A stretch of DNA of 11,290 nt from Clostridia bacterium (GTDB lineage Bacteria; Bacillota; Clostridia; Oscillospirales; Acutalibacteraceae), in the NCBI GenBank assembly GCA_017437165.1, contig JAFSBS010000322.1:1-11290 (forward strand). Reading direction: 5' to 3'. A model generated the notes under the pieces. That model was not told the DNA's origin. It saw only the letters and a program-made list of their open reading frames with translations, and made no database searches. Positions 6,418 through 11,290 of the stretch are shown here, one piece after another; within the stretch, counting starts at the first letter, position 1; each line of letters starts with the position of its first letter. The position numbers and the translations under genes are program-made.

Positions 6418-8526
6418 CTACATTTCTGAAATAGTCAATCTGTGTAAAGCTCTTGTGACAGCCATATAAAGATACGGCTTATTGTTTTCACCGGAGAATT
6501 CTTTATTCTTATTAAACACTATTACGCTGTCGAATTCAAGACCTTTTGTTAAAACGAGCGGCATAATTATTGGTGCTTCGCTTAACACACAAGACTTGTT
6601 GTCACAAAGACGAATACCGGGGAATTCTTTAATTAACTCTTTATGAAGTTCTCTTGCTTCTTCAATTGTCTTTGTAATAATTGCAACAGAAGGACTTTTT
6701 TTACTGTATTCTTTTATAGTTTCTTTAAAGTCACTTTCACCTTTTTTATATTGCACATCTTCACCATTTCTTGTGAAAATATCGTACTCTTTTTCTTTCG
6801 GTAAAAGAGTGAGTGCTAATTTATTGATTTCTTCTGTTGAACGGTAACTTCTGTTAAGATATAAAGAATTCGCATTATAAAGCTCTGCAAGTTTTTCTAC
6901 ACTTACTGAATTTATTTCAGGGTTAATTGCCTGATTTGTGTCGAGTAAAAGTGTGTATTTGGCTTTAGGGAACATTGTTAAAATAATTCTGTGTTGTAAA
7001 AGGCTCAAATCTTGTGCTTCATCAATTAAAATGTGCTTTACGCCATTTAAAATTGCACTTTCACCCATAACACATTTAGTAAACACTATACCTAATGCAT
7101 CAGGAAAATCCAAAACTCTTTTTTCTAAATTCTCTTTGGTTAAAGTTAAAACATCATCATTTTTGCCTACTGTATTAACATAGTTTTCTAAAATATTTAT
7201 ATATATTTTAACCGGGTCTGCTAAAACAGACTCCCTTAAACTTCTGCCGACATTATGTTTTAACTCTCTGCGTTTCATTTTATAGAGTTTACTTGTATCT
7301 TCATCAATTGAAGACTCAAGGTCGATTTTTTCATAAATTTCTTCTCGGTGTTCAATAAAATACTCATCAATTACACCATTCACAAAACTCACAAGTCGTT
7401 CTGCCCTTGCAGACGGTGCATTTTCGCTGTCAGAAACATATCTGTCTAAAATATCATCTTTAGAAATGATTATTTTATTAAAAAGAGTAACATCTTTAAA
7501 TTGTGGCAGATAATTTTCTGCGTGTACTTTCAAATAATCTATGAATTTTTCATCATATTTTAAAATTGCACTTTTCTTTCTTAAATTGTCTTCATTAATC
7601 AAACTATTTGCTAAATCATAATAATCAAGAACAGAATATTCAGAAAGTTCCGCTTTAAAAATATTGTAAAAACTTGAGTAGTTAATAGGCATTTCACCAA
7701 GTTCCGGAATAATATCTGCAACATAACTTGAAAAAATGTCATTATTTGAAAACATAACAATTTCAGACGAAATAAGTTCTTTTCTGTTTCTGTAAAGAAG
7801 ATATGCAATTCTGTGGAAACCAACAGAGGTTTTACCACTACCCGCAGGGCCATAAACTATTAAATTTTTACTATCAGAATATCTTATAGCCTTATTTTGT
7901 TCACGCTGAATTGAATTAACAATAACTCTTAAATGCTCGTGGGTATTTTCGCCTAAAACATCTCTTAAAATATCGTCGTCTATTTTAATATCACTGTTTA
8001 CAAAGCCTTTTAATTCACCATTTTGGAATTTATATTGTCTTTTAAGTGTGAGTTTACCCTCTATTACACCTGCCGGTGCATTGAAATATGCATCACTTGA
8101 ATTAAAATCATCATAAAAAAGCGAAGCAATAGGCGCACGCCAGTCGCAGACTAATGTATTATAAGTGTCAAGCTCCTGAAGTGTTTTAAGACCAATATAT
8201 ACTTCTTGTTTTCTGCCTGTTCTGTTCGGTGTAAAATCCACCCTTGCAAAATATGGCGAATTTTTAAGTTTTTCATAAAATGAAATATCATAATGTGCAT
8301 TTTCTATTTCCTGCATCTGATTTTCCATTTCATAATGAAGTTCGGTAAGTTCAATACCGGCATACATACCACCATTAGGGTTATCTTCATTAAACTTTTC
8401 GCCCTGTGCTTTTACGCGTGCCTTATAAGTTACAATAAGTTCTTTAAGACGCTCTATTTCATCATTCAAAAAAACTTTTACTTTATTAAAATAAAGTTGT
8501 TCTTGTTGTTCTTCTTTTGAAAACAT
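6418..8526 (-). CDS. helD: HelD-like superfamily 1 helicase, RNA polymerase recycling factor
   Basis: A 702-residue UvrD/Rep-type ATPase of the HelD group, which in Bacillus subtilis (about 770 residues) removes stalled RNA polymerase from DNA. The N-terminus (about 1-80) is charged and coiled-coil-like, as expected for the arm that enters the polymerase channel. It is followed by the family blocks PYFARVDF and VCDWRAPIASLFYDDF. Walker A is GPAGSGKT at 226-233 and Walker B with the Q motif is IDEAQD (Asp502-Asp506). The C-terminal helicase motifs TKGLEFDSVIVFN and YMAVTRALHRL are present. Related HelR proteins give rifamycin tolerance in actinomycetes; that role here is inference only. The start is supported by GAAAGGAA about 10 bases upstream and by its own promoter. 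It is the first gene of the operon with the lipoprotein and GNAT genes. Confidence 0.92.
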   Translation of the reverse strand: MFSKEEQQEQLYFNKVKVFLNDEIERLKELIVTYKARVKAQGEKFNEDNPNGGMYAGIELTELHYEMENQMQEIENAHYDISFYEKLKNSPYFARVDFTPNRTGRKQEVYIGLKTLQELDTYNTLVCDWRAPIASLFYDDFNSSDAYFNAPAGVIEGKLTLKRQYKFQNGELKGFVNSDIKIDDDILRDVLGENTHEHLRVIVNSIQREQNKAIRYSDSKNLIVYGPAGSGKTSVGFHRIAYLLYRNRKELISSEIVMFSNNDIFSSYVADIIPELGEMPINYSSFYNIFKAELSEYSVLDYYDLANSLINEDNLRKKSAILKYDEKFIDYLKVHAENYLPQFKDVTLFNKIIISKDDILDRYVSDSENAPSARAERLVSFVNGVIDEYFIEHREEIYEKIDLESSIDEDTSKLYKMKRRELKHNVGRSLRESVLADPVKIYINILENYVNTVGKNDDVLTLTKENLEKRVLDFPDALGIVFTKCVMGESAILNGVKHILIDEAQDLSLLQHRIILTMFPKAKYTLLLDTNQAINPEINSVSVEKLAELYNANSLYLNRSYRSTEEINKLALTLLPKEKEYDIFTRNGEDVQYKKGESDFKETIKEYSKKSPSVAIITKTIEEARELHKELIKEFPGIRLCDNKSCVLSEAPIIMPLVLTKGLEFDSVIVFNKNKEFSGENNKPYLYMAVTRALHRLTISEM

Positions 8527-8570
8527 TTAAAGAATTTTCCTTTCAAAAATGTGGTTTTACCTAAATAGTA

Positions 8571-8599
8571 ATTATAACATAACAAAAGCACTCTATCAA
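8571..8599 (-). promoter_or_regulatory. Promoter of the helD-lipoprotein-GNAT operon
   Basis: On the minus strand, TTGATA (8599-8594) is separated by 17 bases from TATAAT (8576-8571). This is a near-consensus sigma-A promoter about 45 bases before the helD ATG. Its -35 box is only 3 bases from the -35 box of the divergent esterase promoter. Confidence 0.75.
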
Positions 8600-8602
8600 G
8601 TG

Positions 8603-8630
8603 TTGACATAAATTTTTGTAAAGTTATAAT
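8603..8630 (+). promoter_or_regulatory. Promoter of the SGNH esterase gene
   Basis: Perfect consensus boxes TTGACA (8603-8608) and TATAAT (8625-8630) with a 16-base spacer. The predicted start near 8637 leaves a 25-base leader containing the ribosome site AAAAGGA (8647-8653). The TCAAGTGTTGA palindrome at 8596-8606 spans the two divergent -35 boxes and could bind a shared regulator. Confidence 0.8.
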
Positions 8631-8661
8631 ATTTAGTATATGATTGAAAAGGACTGAAACT

Positions 8662-9654
8662 ATGAAAATCTCATATAATCACGAATCAATCCGTCTTACC
8701 GGAAGATGGGACAAACAAAATAAAGAGTTTGCTATTGCTACTGCAACCGGCAGTTACATTGAATTTTGTTTTAAAGGTACTCTTGCTACTGCACTTTTTA
8801 ATTGTGATGAAAACAAATACCCTTACCCACATCTCTGGGTGCAGATAGATAACGGCGACTACACCGAAACTATGGTAGATAACTACATAAAAATTCACAC
8901 TAAAGAAGATAAAGAACACACAGTTAAAATTATTTTTAAAGGTACTGTTGAAGAATTCAGCCGTTGGTATTCACCTCTTGAAAATAAAATTTCTTTTGGC
9001 GGTGTAATTACTGATACACCTGTTAAAATAACAGATGATACAAGAAAAACAATTGAATTTGTCGGTGACTCAATTACTGAAGGTGTTTTAACTGATGAAG
9101 ATTATTATGGTGAAAATGGCGAAAACAAGTTTTCAACAGGTCAGTTCAACCGTGTTTATCAGGATGACGTTACAGCAACTTATGCGTGGCTTACTGCTGA
9201 AAAACTTAATTTAAGACCTATATTTATGGGCTACGGCGCAGTTGGTGTCACTCGCTCCGGAATGGGTGCAGTGCCAAAAGCAGACGAAGCATACCCTTAT
9301 AATTTTGAGGGTTCTCCTATCACACATAAAAACTGTGATTACATAGTAATTAACCACGGTGCAAATGACCGTGGCGGTACGCTCAAAAATTATCTTAACA
9401 ATTACGAAAAACTTTTAGATGTAATCATAAAAATGAATCCTGTTTCAAAAATAATATCGCTATCTGCCTTTTGTGGTGCATTCCACGAGGAATTAGGAAA
9501 ATTCATTGAAGAATACAATAAAAAGAATAACACCGATATTTTCTTTATAGATTCAAATGGTTGGGTACCTGTTGAACCACTCCACCCGAACAGAGAAGGG
9601 CATAAAATTATTGCTGAGAAGCTTGTTGAAATATTAAATGAAATTAAAAATTGA
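8662..9654 (+). CDS. SGNH/GDSL hydrolase, carbohydrate esterase family 2-like
   Basis: A 330-residue protein that probably removes acyl groups, such as acetyl, from a carbohydrate. The N-terminal about 115 residues look like the jelly-roll domain of CE2 esterases, and the SGNH domain follows. The nucleophile is Ser137 in VGDSITEG, the oxyanion Asn235 lies in HGANDRGG, and the catalytic histidine is His308 in EPLHPN. The residue three before the histidine is Glu305, where SGNH enzymes usually have Asp. There is no signal peptide, so it is predicted cytoplasmic. The start at 8662 is chosen because AAAAGGA lies 8 bases upstream; a possible TTG start at 8644 lies upstream of that site and almost at the transcription start. 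It is divergent from helD and ends in a repeat that supplies its stop codon. Confidence 0.85.
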   Translation: MKISYNHESIRLTGRWDKQNKEFAIATATGSYIEFCFKGTLATALFNCDENKYPYPHLWVQIDNGDYTETMVDNYIKIHTKEDKEHTVKIIFKGTVEEFSRWYSPLENKISFGGVITDTPVKITDDTRKTIEFVGDSITEGVLTDEDYYGENGENKFSTGQFNRVYQDDVTATYAWLTAEKLNLRPIFMGYGAVGVTRSGMGAVPKADEAYPYNFEGSPITHKNCDYIVINHGANDRGGTLKNYLNNYEKLLDVIIKMNPVSKIISLSAFCGAFHEELGKFIEEYNKKNNTDIFFIDSNGWVPVEPLHPNREGHKIIAEKLVEILNEIKN

Positions 9655-9817
9655 GAATTGAAAATTAAGGGGCAAAGCCGATTATAAAATTGCAAAAAAT
9701 CATCCTATCATTTTTAGTTGATACTAAAACCAACTTTAAATGATAGGATAAACTATTTTTTATTTAATTATAATGCTAACGCAGTTCCGAAATTTTCAAT
9801 TTTCAATTCTCAATTTT
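9647..9817. repeat. MITE-like element: 20-bp inverted repeats around a hairpin
   Basis: The 20 bases at 9647-9666 (AAAATTGAGAATTGAAAATT) are the perfect reverse complement of 9798-9817. They bracket 131 bases that contain the bidirectional terminator hairpin and no gene. The left arm overlaps the last codon and stop of the esterase gene; the right arm lies 10 bases from the eutH stop. The right half (TTCCGAAATTTTCAATTTTC, from 9785) matches the repeat at 4493. No target-site duplication is evident, so mobility is only a suggestion. Confidence 0.6.
9702..9749. terminator. Bidirectional terminator hairpin between the esterase and eutH genes
   Basis: ATCCTATCATTT (9702-9713) pairs with AAATGATAGGAT (9738-9749). 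After a 2x2 internal mismatch, an inner AGTTG/CAACT stem (9716-9720 and 9731-9735) closes a 10-base loop. A T-run follows on the plus strand (CTATTTTTTATTT) and another on the minus strand (GATTTTTTGC). It separates two convergent genes, and its outer stem is the same as in the 4407-4458 hairpin. Confidence 0.78.
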
Positions 9818-9827
9818 CAACTATTTT

Positions 9828-10900
9828 TTACACTTTAATCTTCTTCACTGCAACCCCCGCCATTAACACTGCAAGAGCGCCTGCAACGAGTTTACCTATA
9901 ATAACCGCTAAAATATGCTCACCATTATAAGAAAGCGTAAACGCTAAATGGTCACCAAAAACAAATGCACCTGAAACACAGAAAGCGAGATTCATAACTC
10001 TGCCTTTTCTGTTCATTTTATCTGCATTTTCAATGGTAGCGATACTGTTTGCAAGAGTTGCTACAAAACCTAAAACAGAAGTTTCATCAAGCCCTGTTTT
10101 TTCGCCTAACTTTTTAAATGGCTTATTTAAAAGTTTTGAAATTATTGCTATGAGAGGAAATGTGCCGGAAAGCACAACACCAATATGGAAAATTATTTTA
10201 AACCCTTCGTTAATAGGCGTAGTATTTTCTAAAATAGTCCAATTTGTTAAGTACTGCAAAATACCAATAGCAAGTCCACCTGTAACTAAAACAAGAATTG
10301 CTTTGCCCAAAATACCGAAGATTTTAATGCAAACACCCGGCACTTTTAAAAGACCAATAACAATAATTACTGAAAAGAAAATACTTGGCACTAAATTTAA
10401 AACGAGTGTCAAAATATTTATTTCCATAAAAAGACCTGATACAAAACAACCGAGCGGAATTGTGCTTATACCACAGAGAAGTCCTAAAAATACATCTTTG
10501 TGAAATTCTTTATTTATTGAGCTTATAGAAACAGGAATTGTAAATGAAATTGTCGCACCTAACATTGACGCTACAACAAGACCATGGAATGAACCCAAAA
10601 GAGCATCGTTACAAACAGAGTCCGCAAGTGCTGCGCCACCCATATCGTTTGCAAATATAATACCCGCTATTGCAGACGGGTCAAATTTCAAAAGATTTGC
10701 AACAGGTGTTATCAAAGGCAATAATAAATCCGAGAGAGTCGGTGCTATTGTAATCATACCAAGCATTGACATTGTGAGCGGTGCTATTGTATGTATGCCT
10801 TTTCAAACTCATCGCCTAATTTTAAATGATTGCCTGTTATTCTGTCCAATGCACCAATTAAAGCGAATATTGCCATTGTGACTGATAATGCGTATTCCAT
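9828..10900 (-). pseudogene. eutH: EutH ethanolamine permease, single frameshift near the N-terminus
   Basis: A multi-pass membrane transporter of the EutH family, which imports ethanolamine. The main frame (9828-10772 and a little upstream) shows family stretches such as MLGMITIAPTLSDLLLP, IIFANDMGGAALAD, GFVATLANSIATIENAD and GAFVFGDHLAFTL. The true start is the ATG at 10900-10898, with AAGGAG 5 bases upstream. It encodes MEYALSVTMAIFALIGALDR and continues to EFEK, then hits TAG. One extra A in the four-A run at 10803-10800 would restore EFEKGIHTIAPLTMSMLG and an intact protein of about 357 residues. It is therefore a recent pseudogene, a homopolymer base-calling error, or, less likely, a programmed -1 shift. 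The internal ATG at 10772 has no ribosome site. No other eut or microcompartment gene is near. No promoter is clear; a hairpin array abuts its ribosome site. Confidence 0.85.
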
Positions 10901-10910
10901 AAAAGCTCCT

Positions 10911-11072
10911 TTTCATTTGCGAAGCAACTTCATTACGAAGTACTTCATTGTGTAACACTTCATTTGCCGCAAGACAACTTCATTCATTTATGTCTTATGA
11001 TGTTCGATAAAATCTAAATGAAGTTTGCTATTAAAAGCAAAATGAAGTTATGTCCTGACGGACATAAATGAA
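10911..11072 (-). repeat. Second dyad-symmetric mini-hairpin array, ACTTCATT/AATGAAGT spacers
   Basis: Reading the plus strand, ACTTCATT occurs at 10927-10934, 10942-10949, 10957-10964 and 10977-10984. The inverse AATGAAGT then occurs at 11017-11024 and 11041-11048, with a partial AATGAA at 11067-11072. A partial TTCATT at 10912-10917 starts the array. Hairpins between them are TTGC-GAA-GCAA (10917-10927), TAC-GAA-GTA (10934-10942), GTG-TAA-CAC (10950-10958), TTGCC-GCAA-GACAA (10964-10977), TTGCT/AGCAA (11025-11040) and TATGTCC-TGAC-GGACATA (11049-11066). A hairpin-poor centre spans 10985-11016. It lies between the tRNA terminator and the eutH ribosome site, so on the minus strand it would be part of an eutH leader. 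Same design as the array at 4199-4390, with an unrelated spacer. Confidence 0.82.
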
Positions 11073-11100
11073 AAAACTCATTCCGAAGAATGAGTTTTTT
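11071..11100 (-). terminator. Intrinsic terminator of the tRNA-Gly/tRNA-Arg transcript
   Basis: On the minus strand AAAAAACTCATTC-TTCG-GAATGAGTTTTTT forms a perfect stem capped by a C(UUCG)G tetraloop and ending in six T. It begins on the last base of the tRNA-Arg CCA end with no spacer. The A/T symmetry would also let it act on plus-strand transcription. Confidence 0.88.
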
Positions 11101-11176
11101 GGCGCGCTGGAAGGGACTCGAACCCCTGACCTACTGGTTCGTAGCCAGTCACTCTATCCAACTGAGCTACCAGCGC
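11100..11176 (-). tRNA. tRNA-Arg (anticodon ACG)
   Basis: A 77-base cloverleaf with encoded CCA. The acceptor GCGCTGG pairs with CCAGCGC, followed by discriminator G. The anticodon loop reads CTACGAA with anticodon ACG, and the T-loop is GGTTCGAGTCC. A34 would be deaminated to inosine to read CGU, CGC and CGA. It lies 4 bases downstream of tRNA-Gly in the same transcript, and its final A is also the first base of the terminator stem. Confidence 0.97.
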
Positions 11177-11180
11177 AAAA

Positions 11181-11256
11181 TGGAGCGGATGACGAGGCTC
11201 GAACTCGCTACCTCCACCTTGGCAAGGTGGCGCTCTACCAGATGAGCTACATCCGC
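11181..11256 (-). tRNA. tRNA-Gly (anticodon GCC)
   Basis: A 76-base cloverleaf with encoded CCA. The acceptor GCGGATG pairs with CATCCGC, with discriminator T. The anticodon loop TTGCCAA gives anticodon GCC, and the T-loop is GTTCGAGCC. It is the first tRNA of the pair, with a promoter -10 box just upstream. Confidence 0.97.
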
Positions 11257-11269
11257 AAATGCAAGGCAT

Positions 11270-11275
11270 ATTATA
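11270..11275 (-). promoter_or_regulatory. -10 box of the tRNA operon promoter
   Basis: A consensus TATAAT on the minus strand lies 13 bases before the 5' end of tRNA-Gly. The -35 box would fall at or beyond the window edge (about 11292 onward) and cannot be seen. Confidence 0.65.
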
Positions 11276-11290
11276 CATATAAAAAAGCTC

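Noticed and set aside
8644..8661. TTG start for the esterase six codons upstream
   Set aside because: It lies upstream of the clear ribosome site (8647-8653) and only a few bases from the predicted transcription start; the ATG at 8662 is correctly spaced.
10033..10503. Long plus-strand open frame opposite eutH
   Set aside because: It is antisense to a well-recognised membrane protein, has no ribosome site, and its composition is a mirror of the hydrophobic codons.
10800..10803. Programmed -1 frameshift in eutH
   Set aside because: The site lacks a full slippery heptamer and no stimulatory structure is evident; a lost base or base-calling error is simpler, though the option is noted in the finding.
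10911..11072. ANTAR (EutV-type) dual-hairpin antitermination site ahead of eutH
   Set aside because: The hairpins have 3-4 base loops and short stems, not the paired stems with six-base loops expected for ANTAR targets, and no terminator overlaps them near eutH.
11078..11278. Open frame on the minus strand at the end of the window
   Set aside because: It lies across the two tRNA genes and their terminator and is a translation artefact of those RNAs.

Overview
The window is AT-rich and looks like a chromosomal stretch from a low-GC Gram-positive anaerobe of the class Clostridia, possibly an uncultured gut lineage. The evidence is strong Shine-Dalgarno sites, TTGACA/TATAAT promoters, a HelD helicase, a lipobox lipoprotein, an EutH-type permease and a class I lysyl-tRNA synthetase. 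The lineage is inferred from gene content and style only; there is no rRNA or marker gene to place it.

Layout, left to right. Positions 91-762 hold the C-terminal half of a PepD-type M20 dipeptidase whose reading frame is broken near position 90. It is followed 18 bases later by a membrane-anchored transglutaminase-like protein (781-2079). A clear promoter (2096-2124) then drives class I lysyl-tRNA synthetase (2174-4198), which carries an extra C-terminal EMAP/Trbp111-type tRNA-binding domain. Positions 4199-4517 are a non-coding block: a dyad-symmetric array of tiny hairpins separated by GCGATAT/ATATCGC, a long bidirectional terminator hairpin, and AT-rich TTGAAAATTGA repeats.

On the minus strand, a three-gene operon reads leftward from 8526 to 4518: a HelD-like RNA polymerase-recycling helicase, a secreted lipoprotein of unknown function and a GNAT acetyltransferase. 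It shares a compact divergent promoter region (8571-8630) with a plus-strand CE2-like SGNH/GDSL esterase (8662-9654). Positions 9655-9827 hold a second copy of the terminator hairpin, this time bracketed by perfect 20-bp inverted repeats. On the minus strand beyond it lies eutH (9828-10900), an ethanolamine permease broken by one apparent missing base. A second hairpin array with a different spacer (ACTTCATT/AATGAAGT) fills 10911-11072. The window ends with a minus-strand tRNA-Gly(GCC)/tRNA-Arg(ACG) pair, its promoter -10 box and its terminator.

The genes are mostly unrelated housekeeping and accessory functions: peptide turnover, translation, transcription recycling, acyl removal from carbohydrate and transport. 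No defence island, phage or CRISPR locus is visible. The most unusual content is intergenic. Two arrays of mini-hairpins with fixed 7-8 nt spacers switch spacer orientation at their centre, and a hairpin plus AT-repeat module is found in two separate convergent gene junctions.
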